A stretch of DNA of 61,263 nt. Source: UBA2421 sp964641895. Its GTDB lineage: Bacteria; Planctomycetota; Phycisphaerae; Tepidisphaerales; Tepidisphaeraceae. Of the stretch, positions 25,544-33,337 are shown piece by piece; within the stretch, counting starts at the first letter, position 1; the number at the start of each line of letters is the position of its first letter. The position numbers and the translations under genes are program-made. The notes beneath the pieces were generated by a model. It was not told where the DNA came from. It worked only from the letters and a program-made list of their open reading frames with translations, and made no database searches. The DNA is taken from NCBI GenBank assembly GCA_964641895.1, contig CAZXLA010000003.1, positions 1-61,263 on the forward strand, written 5' to 3'.

Positions 25544-26182
25544 CTATTCGTTGAGGAGCCGGCCGACGTCGGTCACGAGCTGTTTCATCGCCTGCTCGTC
25601 GTTGTGTGAGTAAGTGCCGCGTATTTCGCCGGAGGGGTCCACGAGGAACATCAGAGCGCTGTGCAAAATGGGCGTCGAACCGTCGGCGGGCTTAACCGCG
25701 ACCTTGAAGCCGGCGGCGAGGTCGAGGTAGCTGGTGCCCGGTTCGGTGAGAAACAGCCAGCGTGTCTGGTCGGCGTTGTATTTGTTGCCGTAGATTTTCA
25801 GCACCGGCGGAAGGTCGCGTTTCGGGTCGACGCTGATCGAGACAAATCGAACCCGGCTGCTGTTGATCTGTCCGCTGACGGCGGCCATGGCCTCGGTCAT
25901 GCGCGGACACGGGCCGGCACAATTCGTGAAGATGAAATTCGCGACCCATACTTTACCCTTCAGCGAATCGCTGCTGAAAGCTTGGCCGTGCTGGCTCGTC
26001 ATCTCAAACGTCGGGGCGGTGAACAAAGATTGCACGGGAACCGGCCGCATCTGCCACCACATCGTCAGGGCGGTCGCGACGGCGGAGATAAAAATCGCGC
26101 CCAACACCAGCGGCCATAAAGGCATGTGTGGGCGCAGGTGCCGCTGTTGGTGCATTGAAGTTGCGGTATTCGGGTGACCCAT
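25544..26182 (-). CDS. SCO1/SenC family copper chaperone
   Basis: A 212-residue membrane-anchored thioredoxin-like protein. After one transmembrane helix (LWPLVLGAIFISAVATALTMW) it has the copper site TNCAGPCPRM (CxxxC) and the distal His in STPILHSALMFLVDP. SCO proteins deliver copper to the CuA site of cytochrome c oxidase or keep its cysteines reduced. The ATG at 26182 avoids overlap with the permease gene; an ATG at 26155 would also keep the helix. Confidence 0.9.
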   Translation of the reverse strand: MGHPNTATSMHQQRHLRPHMPLWPLVLGAIFISAVATALTMWWQMRPVPVQSLFTAPTFEMTSQHGQAFSSDSLKGKVWVANFIFTNCAGPCPRMTEAMAAVSGQINSSRVRFVSISVDPKRDLPPVLKIYGNKYNADQTRWLFLTEPGTSYLDLAAGFKVAVKPADGSTPILHSALMFLVDPSGEIRGTYSHNDEQAMKQLVTDVGRLLNE

Positions 26183-26195
26183 TGGTTTAAAGAGT

Positions 26196-26972
26196 TTAGT
26201 GCAGATCGCCCCGTGTCGTCGACCGTGCGACAAAAGACCCTACCCCCACCAATACGAGCGCCGCTGCGGCGGTGATGGCAAAGCACAGCCCCAGAGGCGG
26301 TCCGGCGGCGTTCACGTCACCTGGGAAGAGCAACTGCCGCAGGCCCGCCAAGCTGTAATAAAGCGGATTGCAGTACATAACGATCTGCAGTCCTTTCCAG
26401 GCTCCGCCCGGCGGGAACAGCGCGCCCGACAGGAACCACATCGGCATGAGAAACAGGTTCATGATCGCGTGAAACCCCTGCGTGCTGTTCATTCGCCACG
26501 CGAGGCAAAAGCCCAGCGCCGTCAGCGCGAAAGACGTGACCGCCATCAGCGCGACGCATTGCCCGACGGCGATGGGCGATAGCCGAACGCCCACCAGCGG
26601 CGAAAGCAGCAGGAACAAAATCCCCTGAGCCGTCGCCAGCACCGTCCCGCCGAGCACTTTTCCCAGCACGATCGCGCGTCGATGAACCGGCGCGACGAGA
26701 ACCGACTGCAAAAACCCCTCGCGACGATCTTCGATGATCGAGATCGTGGAGAAAATGGATGTAAACAGCAGAATCATCAACAGCGCGCCGGGAAAGAAAT
26801 AAGCAAGATAGTGCCCGCCCGTTCCCCCCGGCCCGGCGAAGCTGCGGCCCACCCCGGCGCCCACTAAAAGCCAAAATACAATCGGCGTGGCCAGCGCGCC
26901 GATGACGCGGTTGGGCTGGCGCACGAAGCGGATCAGTTCGCGGTGACAGAGGCTGATGGCGGGGAGGAGCAT
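26196..26972 (-). CDS. ABC-2 type transporter permease
   Basis: A 258-residue permease with six hydrophobic segments and the ABC-2 signature region (LMPMWFLSGALFPPGGAWKGLQ, NPLYYSLAGLRQLLF), similar to DrrB/NodJ-type exporters. It sits first in an operon with SCO1 and DUF420. The gene upstream (27096-28046) is unrelated, so no ATPase partner is in this window. The substrate is unknown; the context suggests copper or oxidase biogenesis. Confidence 0.85.
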   Translation of the reverse strand: MLLPAISLCHRELIRFVRQPNRVIGALATPIVFWLLVGAGVGRSFAGPGGTGGHYLAYFFPGALLMILLFTSIFSTISIIEDRREGFLQSVLVAPVHRRAIVLGKVLGGTVLATAQGILFLLLSPLVGVRLSPIAVGQCVALMAVTSFALTALGFCLAWRMNSTQGFHAIMNLFLMPMWFLSGALFPPGGAWKGLQIVMYCNPLYYSLAGLRQLLFPGDVNAAGPPLGLCFAITAAAALVLVGVGSFVARSTTRGDLH

Positions 26973-27006
26973 TGGCTATTCGGTAATTGAATGCTCGAAT
27001 GGAATG

Positions 27007-27073
27007 TAACGATTGACGATTAAGCAGAGTTATGGAATCAGTAGAAAACTTAATCGTCAATCGTCAATCGCTA
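27007..27073. repeat. Inverted pair of TAACGATTGACGATTA repeats (family R6)
   Basis: The left copy (27007-27024) and right copy (27049-27073, TTAATCGTCAATCG with one extra TCGTCAATCG unit) are inverted and separated by about 25 bp. The same pair with a shorter spacer occurs at 41119-41173. It lies between two minus-strand genes. Confidence 0.75.
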
Positions 27074-27095
27074 CGAGCTGTGCTGTTCATCGCGA

Positions 27096-28046
27096 CTAAT
27101 TTGCAGGATCCGAAGTAACCCGAACCATCACCGCGTAATGGTCGCTCGCCACCTTCGCCAAACCTTCGGTGACTACGCGGGGCTCGCCGAGTTGGTCTTT
27201 CATGCTTGGCGTGGCGACGATGTGATCAATGAGGCTGCGATACCGGCCCTCCCAGTAGCCGCCGAAAGAGTTTGCGCCAGTGCCGGCCAGCTTTTCGGTG
27301 GCCAGAAACAGTTTGCTTTCGCCTGCGCCGGCGAGCAGCGCGATCGTATCGCCGCCGGCTTCCTGCTCGAATTCCTGGTAATGCAGTTCGTCGTTCATAT
27401 CGCCCAGGAAAATCACGTCGCTCACGCCCGACTTGGCGATTTCGTTAATAATCTGATTGGTGCGTGTCGCCTCGCGGTTGCGCCATTTCGTCACTTCAAC
27501 ACCATTGCCCGATTTGCTTTTCTGGTGATTGGTGCCGACCCAGAATTTGTAGCCACCGGGCGTTTCGATGAGCACAAACACCGGTCCGCGGGCAAAGAGT
27601 TTATCGCCGCGGGGGTTGGCGACGGTGTCGGCCTCGTTGTAATACTGGTCTCTGCGGTCGACCACTTTGAAACCCGCCTTGAGCAGCATGCCCAGCGTCT
27701 GCCCGCGGCCGGAGTTGCTGGGGAACACAATCGCAGTGGCGTAGGCATCCTTCAGCCAGCGTTTGTTGAACGCTTCGAGCTGCTGTTGATCGCAACCTTC
27801 CTGAATCATCAGCACGTCGGGATTGAACGCGGGATCGGTAATGACCGATGCCACTTCCCAATTGTCTTCATCATCTTCCTTCTGCAGGCGCCGGAGCAGG
27901 CCCTCATCCAGCGAGGGCCGAGTGGTGGCGAGTGTTTTGGCCTGGAAATGCTCGCGGAAGTTTTCGATGTTATACGTCGCCACCACAAACTCTTCGCCGC
28001 GGGCGCCGGCGGTGAGCGTAATGAGTATCAGGCAGATCCATCGCAT
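27096..28046 (-). CDS. Secreted endonuclease/exonuclease/phosphatase family protein
   Basis: A 316-residue protein with a signal peptide (MRWICLILITLTAGARG) and the EEP fold motifs ATYNIENF, VLMIQEGCDQQQL (metal Glu), VGTNHQKSK (His), IFLGDMND (Asp) and LIDHIVATPS ... ASDHYAVMV (C-terminal Asp-His). The family includes secreted nucleases and lipid phosphatases. The ATG at 28046 has AAAGGA 8 bases upstream, which selects it over ATG 28064. Confidence 0.88.
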   Translation of the reverse strand: MRWICLILITLTAGARGEEFVVATYNIENFREHFQAKTLATTRPSLDEGLLRRLQKEDDEDNWEVASVITDPAFNPDVLMIQEGCDQQQLEAFNKRWLKDAYATAIVFPSNSGRGQTLGMLLKAGFKVVDRRDQYYNEADTVANPRGDKLFARGPVFVLIETPGGYKFWVGTNHQKSKSGNGVEVTKWRNREATRTNQIINEIAKSGVSDVIFLGDMNDELHYQEFEQEAGGDTIALLAGAGESKLFLATEKLAGTGANSFGGYWEGRYRSLIDHIVATPSMKDQLGEPRVVTEGLAKVASDHYAVMVRVTSDPAN

Positions 28047-28140
28047 AGTGAAAGGTCCTTTCATTCAAAGCTTATGATACTCGGTTTGAATAGAAGTTGC
28101 GTTAGCGGGGCACGTCTCTTATCGTCGCGCGACGGCAAAC

Positions 28141-30819
28141 ATGTCGGATTCTTCCACCATTCCCGAACCCCCCGAAGTTGCGGTTGCCGCTAAGCCGCCA
28201 GCGGCGAGCTTATCGCCGGCGATGAAGCAGTATCAGCAGTTTAAGCAGCAGTATCCGGACTACGCGCTGTTTTTTCGGATGGGCGATTTTTACGAGATGT
28301 TCTGGGAAGACGCGAAGTTGGCGCATCGTATTCTGGGTGTGACGCTCACCAGCCGCAACAAAGGCGCAGTGGATGAAATCCCGATGGCCGGAGTGCCCTT
28401 TCACGCAGTCGACGGATACCTGCGCCGGATGATCGCCGCGGGGTATCGGGTGGCGATTTGCGAACAGATGGAAAGTCCCGAAGCCGCCAAGGGCGTCATC
28501 CGCCGGGAGGTGACGCGCCTGATGACGCCCGGCACCCTCACCGACGATCCGCTGCTGGACGGCCGAAGCGAAAATTTTCTTTGCGCGGTGGCGATGGGCG
28601 TCAGCCGCGCCGGTGGATATCAGGCCGGGTTGTGCTGGGTCGATCTTTCCACCGGATCGTGCCACGCCATGAGCGGCAACGAAGGACAGTTGATCGATCA
28701 GATCGGCCGCCTCGCTCCCGCCGAAGTAATCATTCCCGAACTGCCCAGCGGCCAGCCGCACCCGATCGGCGAGCAAATCCGCGCCGCGGGCGTCACGACC
28801 ATCACTACGCGGCCGGGGTGGCAATTTACGGCCCATCACGGCGTCGAACAGTTTCGCAAGCAGTACCAGACGACCGCCGTGACCGGCTTCGGCTTTGACG
28901 CAGACGATCCGGCCATCTTCGCTTGCGCCGCCGTCTTGACTTATCTGGAAGAGACCCAGAAGAGCGCGCTGCCGCATTTGCGCCCCCCAAAGAAGCACGT
29001 GCAGGATGCGTTTTTGGCGATCGATCCGGCGACGTATCGCGCGCTGGAAATCGATCGCACCGTACGCAGCGGCTCTGCCGACGGGTCGCTGCTGACCGCC
29101 ATCGACCGCACCCGCAGCGCCATGGGCGGACGAATGCTGCGGCATTGGCTGCGATTTCCGCTGTGCGACGCCGAGCATATCGCCGCCCGGCAGGATGCGA
29201 TTGCCGCGCTGCTGGAAGACCCGACGGCGCTCAAATCGATCGCCGAGCATTTGGCGCATGTGTGCGACATCGAACGCATCGTGGCGCGGGTGACGGTTAA
29301 CCGCGCCAGCCCGAGGGATTTGGTTGCGCTGGGCAAGTGCCTGGCCGCGATGCCGGAATTGATCGGGCGGATTGAATCTCTGGCGCGGCGGCAGATTGTT
29401 GCGCCCGAGCTTGCGGCGATGAAACCGTTTTGCCTTGAGCATTCCGCTCATTTAGCCGCGGCCATTCAACCCGAGCCTGCGCAGCACCTGCGCGAAGGGG
29501 GCGTGATGGCGGCGGGGTTTGATGCCGAACTGGATCGCCTGCGCGACATGGGGGCGAACAGCGTGGTGTGGCTGGCGAACTACCAATCTCAGTTGGCGGC
29601 GGAATCGGGGATCGCGTCGCTCAAGGTCAACTACAACCGGGTGTTCGGCTATTACATCGAAGTGACCGAATCCCACCGCGACAAAGTCCCGCCGGCGTGG
29701 ACGCGCCGCCAGACGATGAAAAACGCCGAGCGGTACATAACCGCCGAGCTGAAGTCGTTCGAGAACGAGGCTCTGGGTGCCCGCGATCGGGCGATTGCGC
29801 TGGAACAGCAACTCTTTGAGAAGGTACGTCAATCGCTCTTGCCCCATGTTGGTACGTTGCAGGAACTCGCCGCGGCATTGGCGCGGCTGGACGTGCTTTC
29901 GAGTCTGGCCCTCCTCGCACACGACCGCCGCTATTGCCGGCCCACGATCACCGCCGACCGCACGCTTTGCATTATCGATGGTCGGCATCCGGTGCTCGAA
30001 CAACAGCTTGCCGGCGAGTTTGTCGCCAACGACGTGAACTTCGGTGCAACCGATTGCCTGCAGCTCATCACCGGGCCGAACATGGCGGGCAAGAGCACCT
30101 TCATTCGGCAGGTCGCCCTCACGGTGCTTCTGGCGCAAATAGGCTCGTTCGTGCCGGCGAAGGAAGCCACCATCGGCATTGCCGACCGGCTGTTTGCGCG
30201 CATTGGCGCCTCCGATGAAATTCACACGGGCCAGTCGACCTTCATGGTCGAAATGACCGAGACCGCAAACATCCTCAACAACGCCACCGACCGCAGTCTG
30301 GTGATCCTGGACGAGATCGGCCGCGGGACCAGTACGCTCGACGGCCTGAGCCTGGCCTGGGCCATCGCCGAACACATCGCGTCGGAGGTGCAGTGCCGAA
30401 CGTTATTCGCCACACATTACCATGAACTGACCGACTTGGCCGAGCGTTTCACCGGTGTGAAAAACCTGAACGTGGCGGTCCGCGAATGGGAAGATCAGGT
30501 GATCTTCCTGCACCGCATCGTGGAAGGCGGCACCGATCGCAGCTACGGCATCCACGTCGCCCGGCTCGCCGGTGTGCCCAAAGAAGTACTGGAGCGGTCG
30601 AAGCAGCTCATGGGCGAACTCAGCGTGCAGCACGTGAGCCGGCCGAGAGTCAGCCGCAGCCGGCGGAGCGACAAGCAGTTTGCCGAGAACCAGTTGCCGT
30701 TGTTTGTGGATTCTTCAAAGGAACTGGAAGCGGCGCTACGTCAGATCGACGTCGATTCGCTTTCGCCGGTGGCGGCGTTTGATTTGTTGAGGGAGTGGAA
30801 GCAGAAGTTTGGAAAATAG
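28141..30819 (+). CDS. mutS: DNA mismatch repair protein MutS
   Basis: An 892-residue MutS1. The mismatch-binding N-terminal domain carries FFRMGDFYEMF (Phe-x-Glu), followed by connector, lever and clamp domains, then the ATPase with Walker A TGPNMAGKST, DEIGRGTSTLDGLSLAWA (Walker B and signature), and THYHEL. Length and motif order are those of canonical MutS. No mutL is in the window. Confidence 0.98.
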   Translation: MSDSSTIPEPPEVAVAAKPPAASLSPAMKQYQQFKQQYPDYALFFRMGDFYEMFWEDAKLAHRILGVTLTSRNKGAVDEIPMAGVPFHAVDGYLRRMIAAGYRVAICEQMESPEAAKGVIRREVTRLMTPGTLTDDPLLDGRSENFLCAVAMGVSRAGGYQAGLCWVDLSTGSCHAMSGNEGQLIDQIGRLAPAEVIIPELPSGQPHPIGEQIRAAGVTTITTRPGWQFTAHHGVEQFRKQYQTTAVTGFGFDADDPAIFACAAVLTYLEETQKSALPHLRPPKKHVQDAFLAIDPATYRALEIDRTVRSGSADGSLLTAIDRTRSAMGGRMLRHWLRFPLCDAEHIAARQDAIAALLEDPTALKSIAEHLAHVCDIERIVARVTVNRASPRDLVALGKCLAAMPELIGRIESLARRQIVAPELAAMKPFCLEHSAHLAAAIQPEPAQHLREGGVMAAGFDAELDRLRDMGANSVVWLANYQSQLAAESGIASLKVNYNRVFGYYIEVTESHRDKVPPAWTRRQTMKNAERYITAELKSFENEALGARDRAIALEQQLFEKVRQSLLPHVGTLQELAAALARLDVLSSLALLAHDRRYCRPTITADRTLCIIDGRHPVLEQQLAGEFVANDVNFGATDCLQLITGPNMAGKSTFIRQVALTVLLAQIGSFVPAKEATIGIADRLFARIGASDEIHTGQSTFMVEMTETANILNNATDRSLVILDEIGRGTSTLDGLSLAWAIAEHIASEVQCRTLFATHYHELTDLAERFTGVKNLNVAVREWEDQVIFLHRIVEGGTDRSYGIHVARLAGVPKEVLERSKQLMGELSVQHVSRPRVSRSRRSDKQFAENQLPLFVDSSKELEAALRQIDVDSLSPVAAFDLLREWKQKFGK

Positions 30820-30834
30820 GGATTGAGCGCCGTG

Positions 30835-31689
30835 ATGAAACGGATCACTCTGTTGTTGCTGTTGCTGGCTTCGGGCGGTTGCATCGTCCCGCCCGGGTAT
30901 CGGACGGTGCGGTTCCGCGTCATTGATGGCGATACGGGCCTGCCGATTCCTGATGCGTCAGCCGGAATCCACTACGAGCAGGAGTGGTTCGCCATTGGCA
31001 AACCGTCTGATCGGTCCGCGGTCGCGGGAAAAGATGCGGTGGTCTCGTTGAAAATACATCCATCCGCGGCGGGAGAGTATGGCTGGATTGCGCCGGGCTA
31101 TGTCCGTCACAACGCCAGATCGGCCTTGTTGAAACAGCTAAAGCTCTGTACGAACGGGGAGCGCCAACCGTGCTTTATCGTTCCGTTGTACCGAGAGCCG
31201 GAGCCGGTTGTCGCGCTGGCGCTGCCGCAGCGTTTTCGCGGGCTGATCGCCGTTGAGCTAACGCCGACCGACCTGCTCCGGCTCGAACCGGGACAACGTC
31301 TGTTCAAGATTCCGATCTCGGCCGGCGGCTATGCGCGCATCGAAGGGATACCGATCCTGACGCGGATCGGGTCGCTGGACTGGACGACCGTCCAACCCGA
31401 CGGCAGCATCGCTGACCCAATGGACGTTCGGCCGGAGCCTGTCCAGTTTCGATGGGTGCACTCTGTGCATGAGCCGCCGACGGGCGACCCGTATCGGGTC
31501 CATTTCTTCATCGTCGGGACATTTGAAGAGAGCAATCGCGCCAAGCGCCTGCTCTTTGACATCGAAGGCGAAGGAACCAAGAATCTGTTTGTCGAAAGCC
31601 CGGCCAAACGCGCGCGCGTGCTTGAAATGCTTCGATCGGCAAGGTCGCCGGTGTCGGTTGACGAGGCCGAGCGCCGGCTTCGAAAGTGA
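30835..31689 (+). CDS. Lipoprotein of unknown function
   Basis: A 284-residue protein with signal MKRITLLLLLLASGGC (lipobox SGGC, Cys at 16) and an immediate VPPGYRTVRFRVIDGDTGLPIPDASAGI segment resembling a carboxypeptidase-regulatory or Ig-like beta domain. The rest is mixed beta and I do not recognise it. The ATG at 30835 begins a clean signal peptide. It starts 15 bp after mutS, possibly in the same transcript. Confidence 0.65.
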   Translation: MKRITLLLLLLASGGCIVPPGYRTVRFRVIDGDTGLPIPDASAGIHYEQEWFAIGKPSDRSAVAGKDAVVSLKIHPSAAGEYGWIAPGYVRHNARSALLKQLKLCTNGERQPCFIVPLYREPEPVVALALPQRFRGLIAVELTPTDLLRLEPGQRLFKIPISAGGYARIEGIPILTRIGSLDWTTVQPDGSIADPMDVRPEPVQFRWVHSVHEPPTGDPYRVHFFIVGTFEESNRAKRLLFDIEGEGTKNLFVESPAKRARVLEMLRSARSPVSVDEAERRLRK

Positions 31690-31781
31690 TTGCTGCAATG
31701 GACAGGGTTCGCGGAAAGATCGGTCGTTTTGGCCGTCAGGAACGATTGATTTTTCCAGCCCGCTGCGGCGACAATAGCGAC

Positions 31782-31994
31782 ATGCCCAAGCATCGATCGA
31801 TCGAATGGCTGGAGCCCGAGTTCGCGACGATGCTGCGCGCCAAGACCGGGGCGCAGCGGCTGGCCGTCGGCTTTCGGCTCCATCGATTCGCCACGCGCAT
31901 GCTCGCCGCCGCCGTTCAATCGCAACATCCTGACTGGTCTGAAACCGCAAAACGGGACGAGGTCGCCAAAAGGCTGCGTGATGGAGCAAGATGA
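31782..31994 (+). CDS. Putative antitoxin (small partner of nucleotidyltransferase)
   Basis: A 70-residue protein (MPKHRSIEWLEPEF...RLAVGFRLHRFATRMLAAAVQSQHPDWSETAKRDEV) with helical, basic character and the HPDWxE-like signature seen in small genes preceding nucleotidyltransferases. It overlaps the next gene by 14 nt, as in toxin-antitoxin pairs. The ATG at 31782 was chosen as the first sensible start; the frame is open to 31686. Antitoxin function is inferred only from layout and pattern. Confidence 0.55.
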   Translation: MPKHRSIEWLEPEFATMLRAKTGAQRLAVGFRLHRFATRMLAAAVQSQHPDWSETAKRDEVAKRLRDGAR

Positions 31995-32547
31995 GTTCGT
32001 GACCACCGTCGTGCGGAAGCTCGATTCGCTAGCGCTCGACTACTTTATTGGCGGGTCGATTTGCTCGATGTATTACGGTCGTGCCCGCGTGACGCAGGAC
32101 GTGGACGTGGTGGTCCGATTGCCGCTGGGATTGATGCGCGACTTCATCGCTTTGTTTCCCGAACCCGACTACTACATCAGCGACATCGCGATCCGCGCGG
32201 CGCTAGCGACCGGTGGGCAGTTCAATGTTCTGCATTCCCCTAGCCTGATGAAGGTCGACTTCTTCACGCCGCTGCGCGACGACGCGTTCGCCAGCGAGCA
32301 GTTTGTCCGAAAGCGGCGCGGGGATATCGGCGACGGGACGCAGGCGTTTTTCGCATCGCCGGAAGATCTGTTGATCAAGAAGCTGGAGTATTACCGGGAA
32401 GGCGGTTCACAGAAGCATGTGGATGACCTGGCCGCGATGCTACAGGTGCAGGGTTCCGACCTCGATTACGCACACATCGACGAATGGGTGAAGCGACTCG
32501 GACTTCAGAACGAATGGGAGTTTGTCCGGACACGACGCCCCAGGTGA
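31981..32547 (+). CDS. Nucleotidyltransferase (DUF6036/AbiEii-like), putative toxin
   Basis: A 188-residue protein with YFIGGSICSMYYGRARVTQDVDVVV, a GGS...TxDVDV nucleotidyltransferase signature, and C-terminal SPEDLLIKKLEYYREGGSQKHVDDLAAML. This resembles DUF6036/AbiEii-type proteins, several of which are toxins that modify tRNA. The ATG at 31981 follows a GTG at 31978. It overlaps the 70-residue upstream gene by 14 nt, making a probable toxin-antitoxin or defence pair. Confidence 0.75.
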   Translation: MEQDEFVTTVVRKLDSLALDYFIGGSICSMYYGRARVTQDVDVVVRLPLGLMRDFIALFPEPDYYISDIAIRAALATGGQFNVLHSPSLMKVDFFTPLRDDAFASEQFVRKRRGDIGDGTQAFFASPEDLLIKKLEYYREGGSQKHVDDLAAMLQVQGSDLDYAHIDEWVKRLGLQNEWEFVRTRRPR

Positions 32548-32552
32548 CGCCC

Positions 32553-33323
32553 ATGCTCCGCCAACGCACCGCCGAATGGATGGACTCCGCCGACGCCGAC
32601 ACCGGTGAATTGCGGAGCAGCCTAGCGTTTATTGAAAGAATCAACCGGCGGCTGGGGTATACGCGTGCGTTGATTTCGCGACTTGAGGCATTTAGCGCCG
32701 ATGGGCTGCTCGCACCGCCTTGCTTTCAGCCAAGCCGTGGCACCGACGGCTCGCAGGCTGCGGCGTCGGAAGCGCCCGCTGATCCGCGGCCGATTTCGAT
32801 TCTTGACATCGCCACCGGTTCGGCCGACGTGCCGAGAGCGATTTTGGATTGGGCGCAGCGCCGCCGCCGGAATGTCCGCGTGGTCGGCGTGGACTTTCAC
32901 GCGATCACGCTGCAAATCGCCCGCGAAAAATCAACCGGATACGAAACGCGGCTGACGCTGATGCGCGCCGATGCGCTGGAGCTGCCGTTCGCCGATGCGA
33001 GCTTCGATTACGTGATCACGTCGATGTTCCTGCATCATCTCGACGACCGGGAGGTCGTCGGCGTGCTTCGCGCCGCCGACCGGATCGCGCGTCGTGGCCT
33101 GATTGTAGCCGACTTGTCGCGCAGCCGCCGCGCTCTGGCCTGGATTACCCTGTTCACGCTGTTATCGAATCCGATGGTGAAACACGACGCGCGTGTGAGC
33201 GTGCGGCAGGCGTTTACTCCCGGTGAGGTGATTGAATTGGCGCGGAGCGCGGGTGTCGGCTATCTGCGTTGTCATCGGCACTTTGGGCATCGGTTCGTGC
33301 TGGCGGGTACGAAGGGGCCGTGA
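32553..33323 (+). CDS. Class I SAM-dependent methyltransferase
   Basis: A 256-residue methyltransferase: SILDIATGSADVPRAIL (SAM motif I), VVGVDFHAITLQIA, LMRADALELPFADASFDYVITSMFLHHLDD and a late FGHRFVLAG. AGGTGA lies 6 bases before the ATG at 32553, deciding the start. The N-terminal pattern AEWMDSADADTGELRSSLAFIERINRRLG is typical of methyltransferases beside type III polyketide synthases, but none is present here. Residues 60-67 are encoded by a perfect palindrome (32733-32751), a likely in-frame repeat insertion. Confidence 0.85.
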   Translation: MLRQRTAEWMDSADADTGELRSSLAFIERINRRLGYTRALISRLEAFSADGLLAPPCFQPSRGTDGSQAAASEAPADPRPISILDIATGSADVPRAILDWAQRRRRNVRVVGVDFHAITLQIAREKSTGYETRLTLMRADALELPFADASFDYVITSMFLHHLDDREVVGVLRAADRIARRGLIVADLSRSRRALAWITLFTLLSNPMVKHDARVSVRQAFTPGEVIELARSAGVGYLRCHRHFGHRFVLAGTKGP

Positions 33324-33337
33324 GCGCGATTCGGCGG

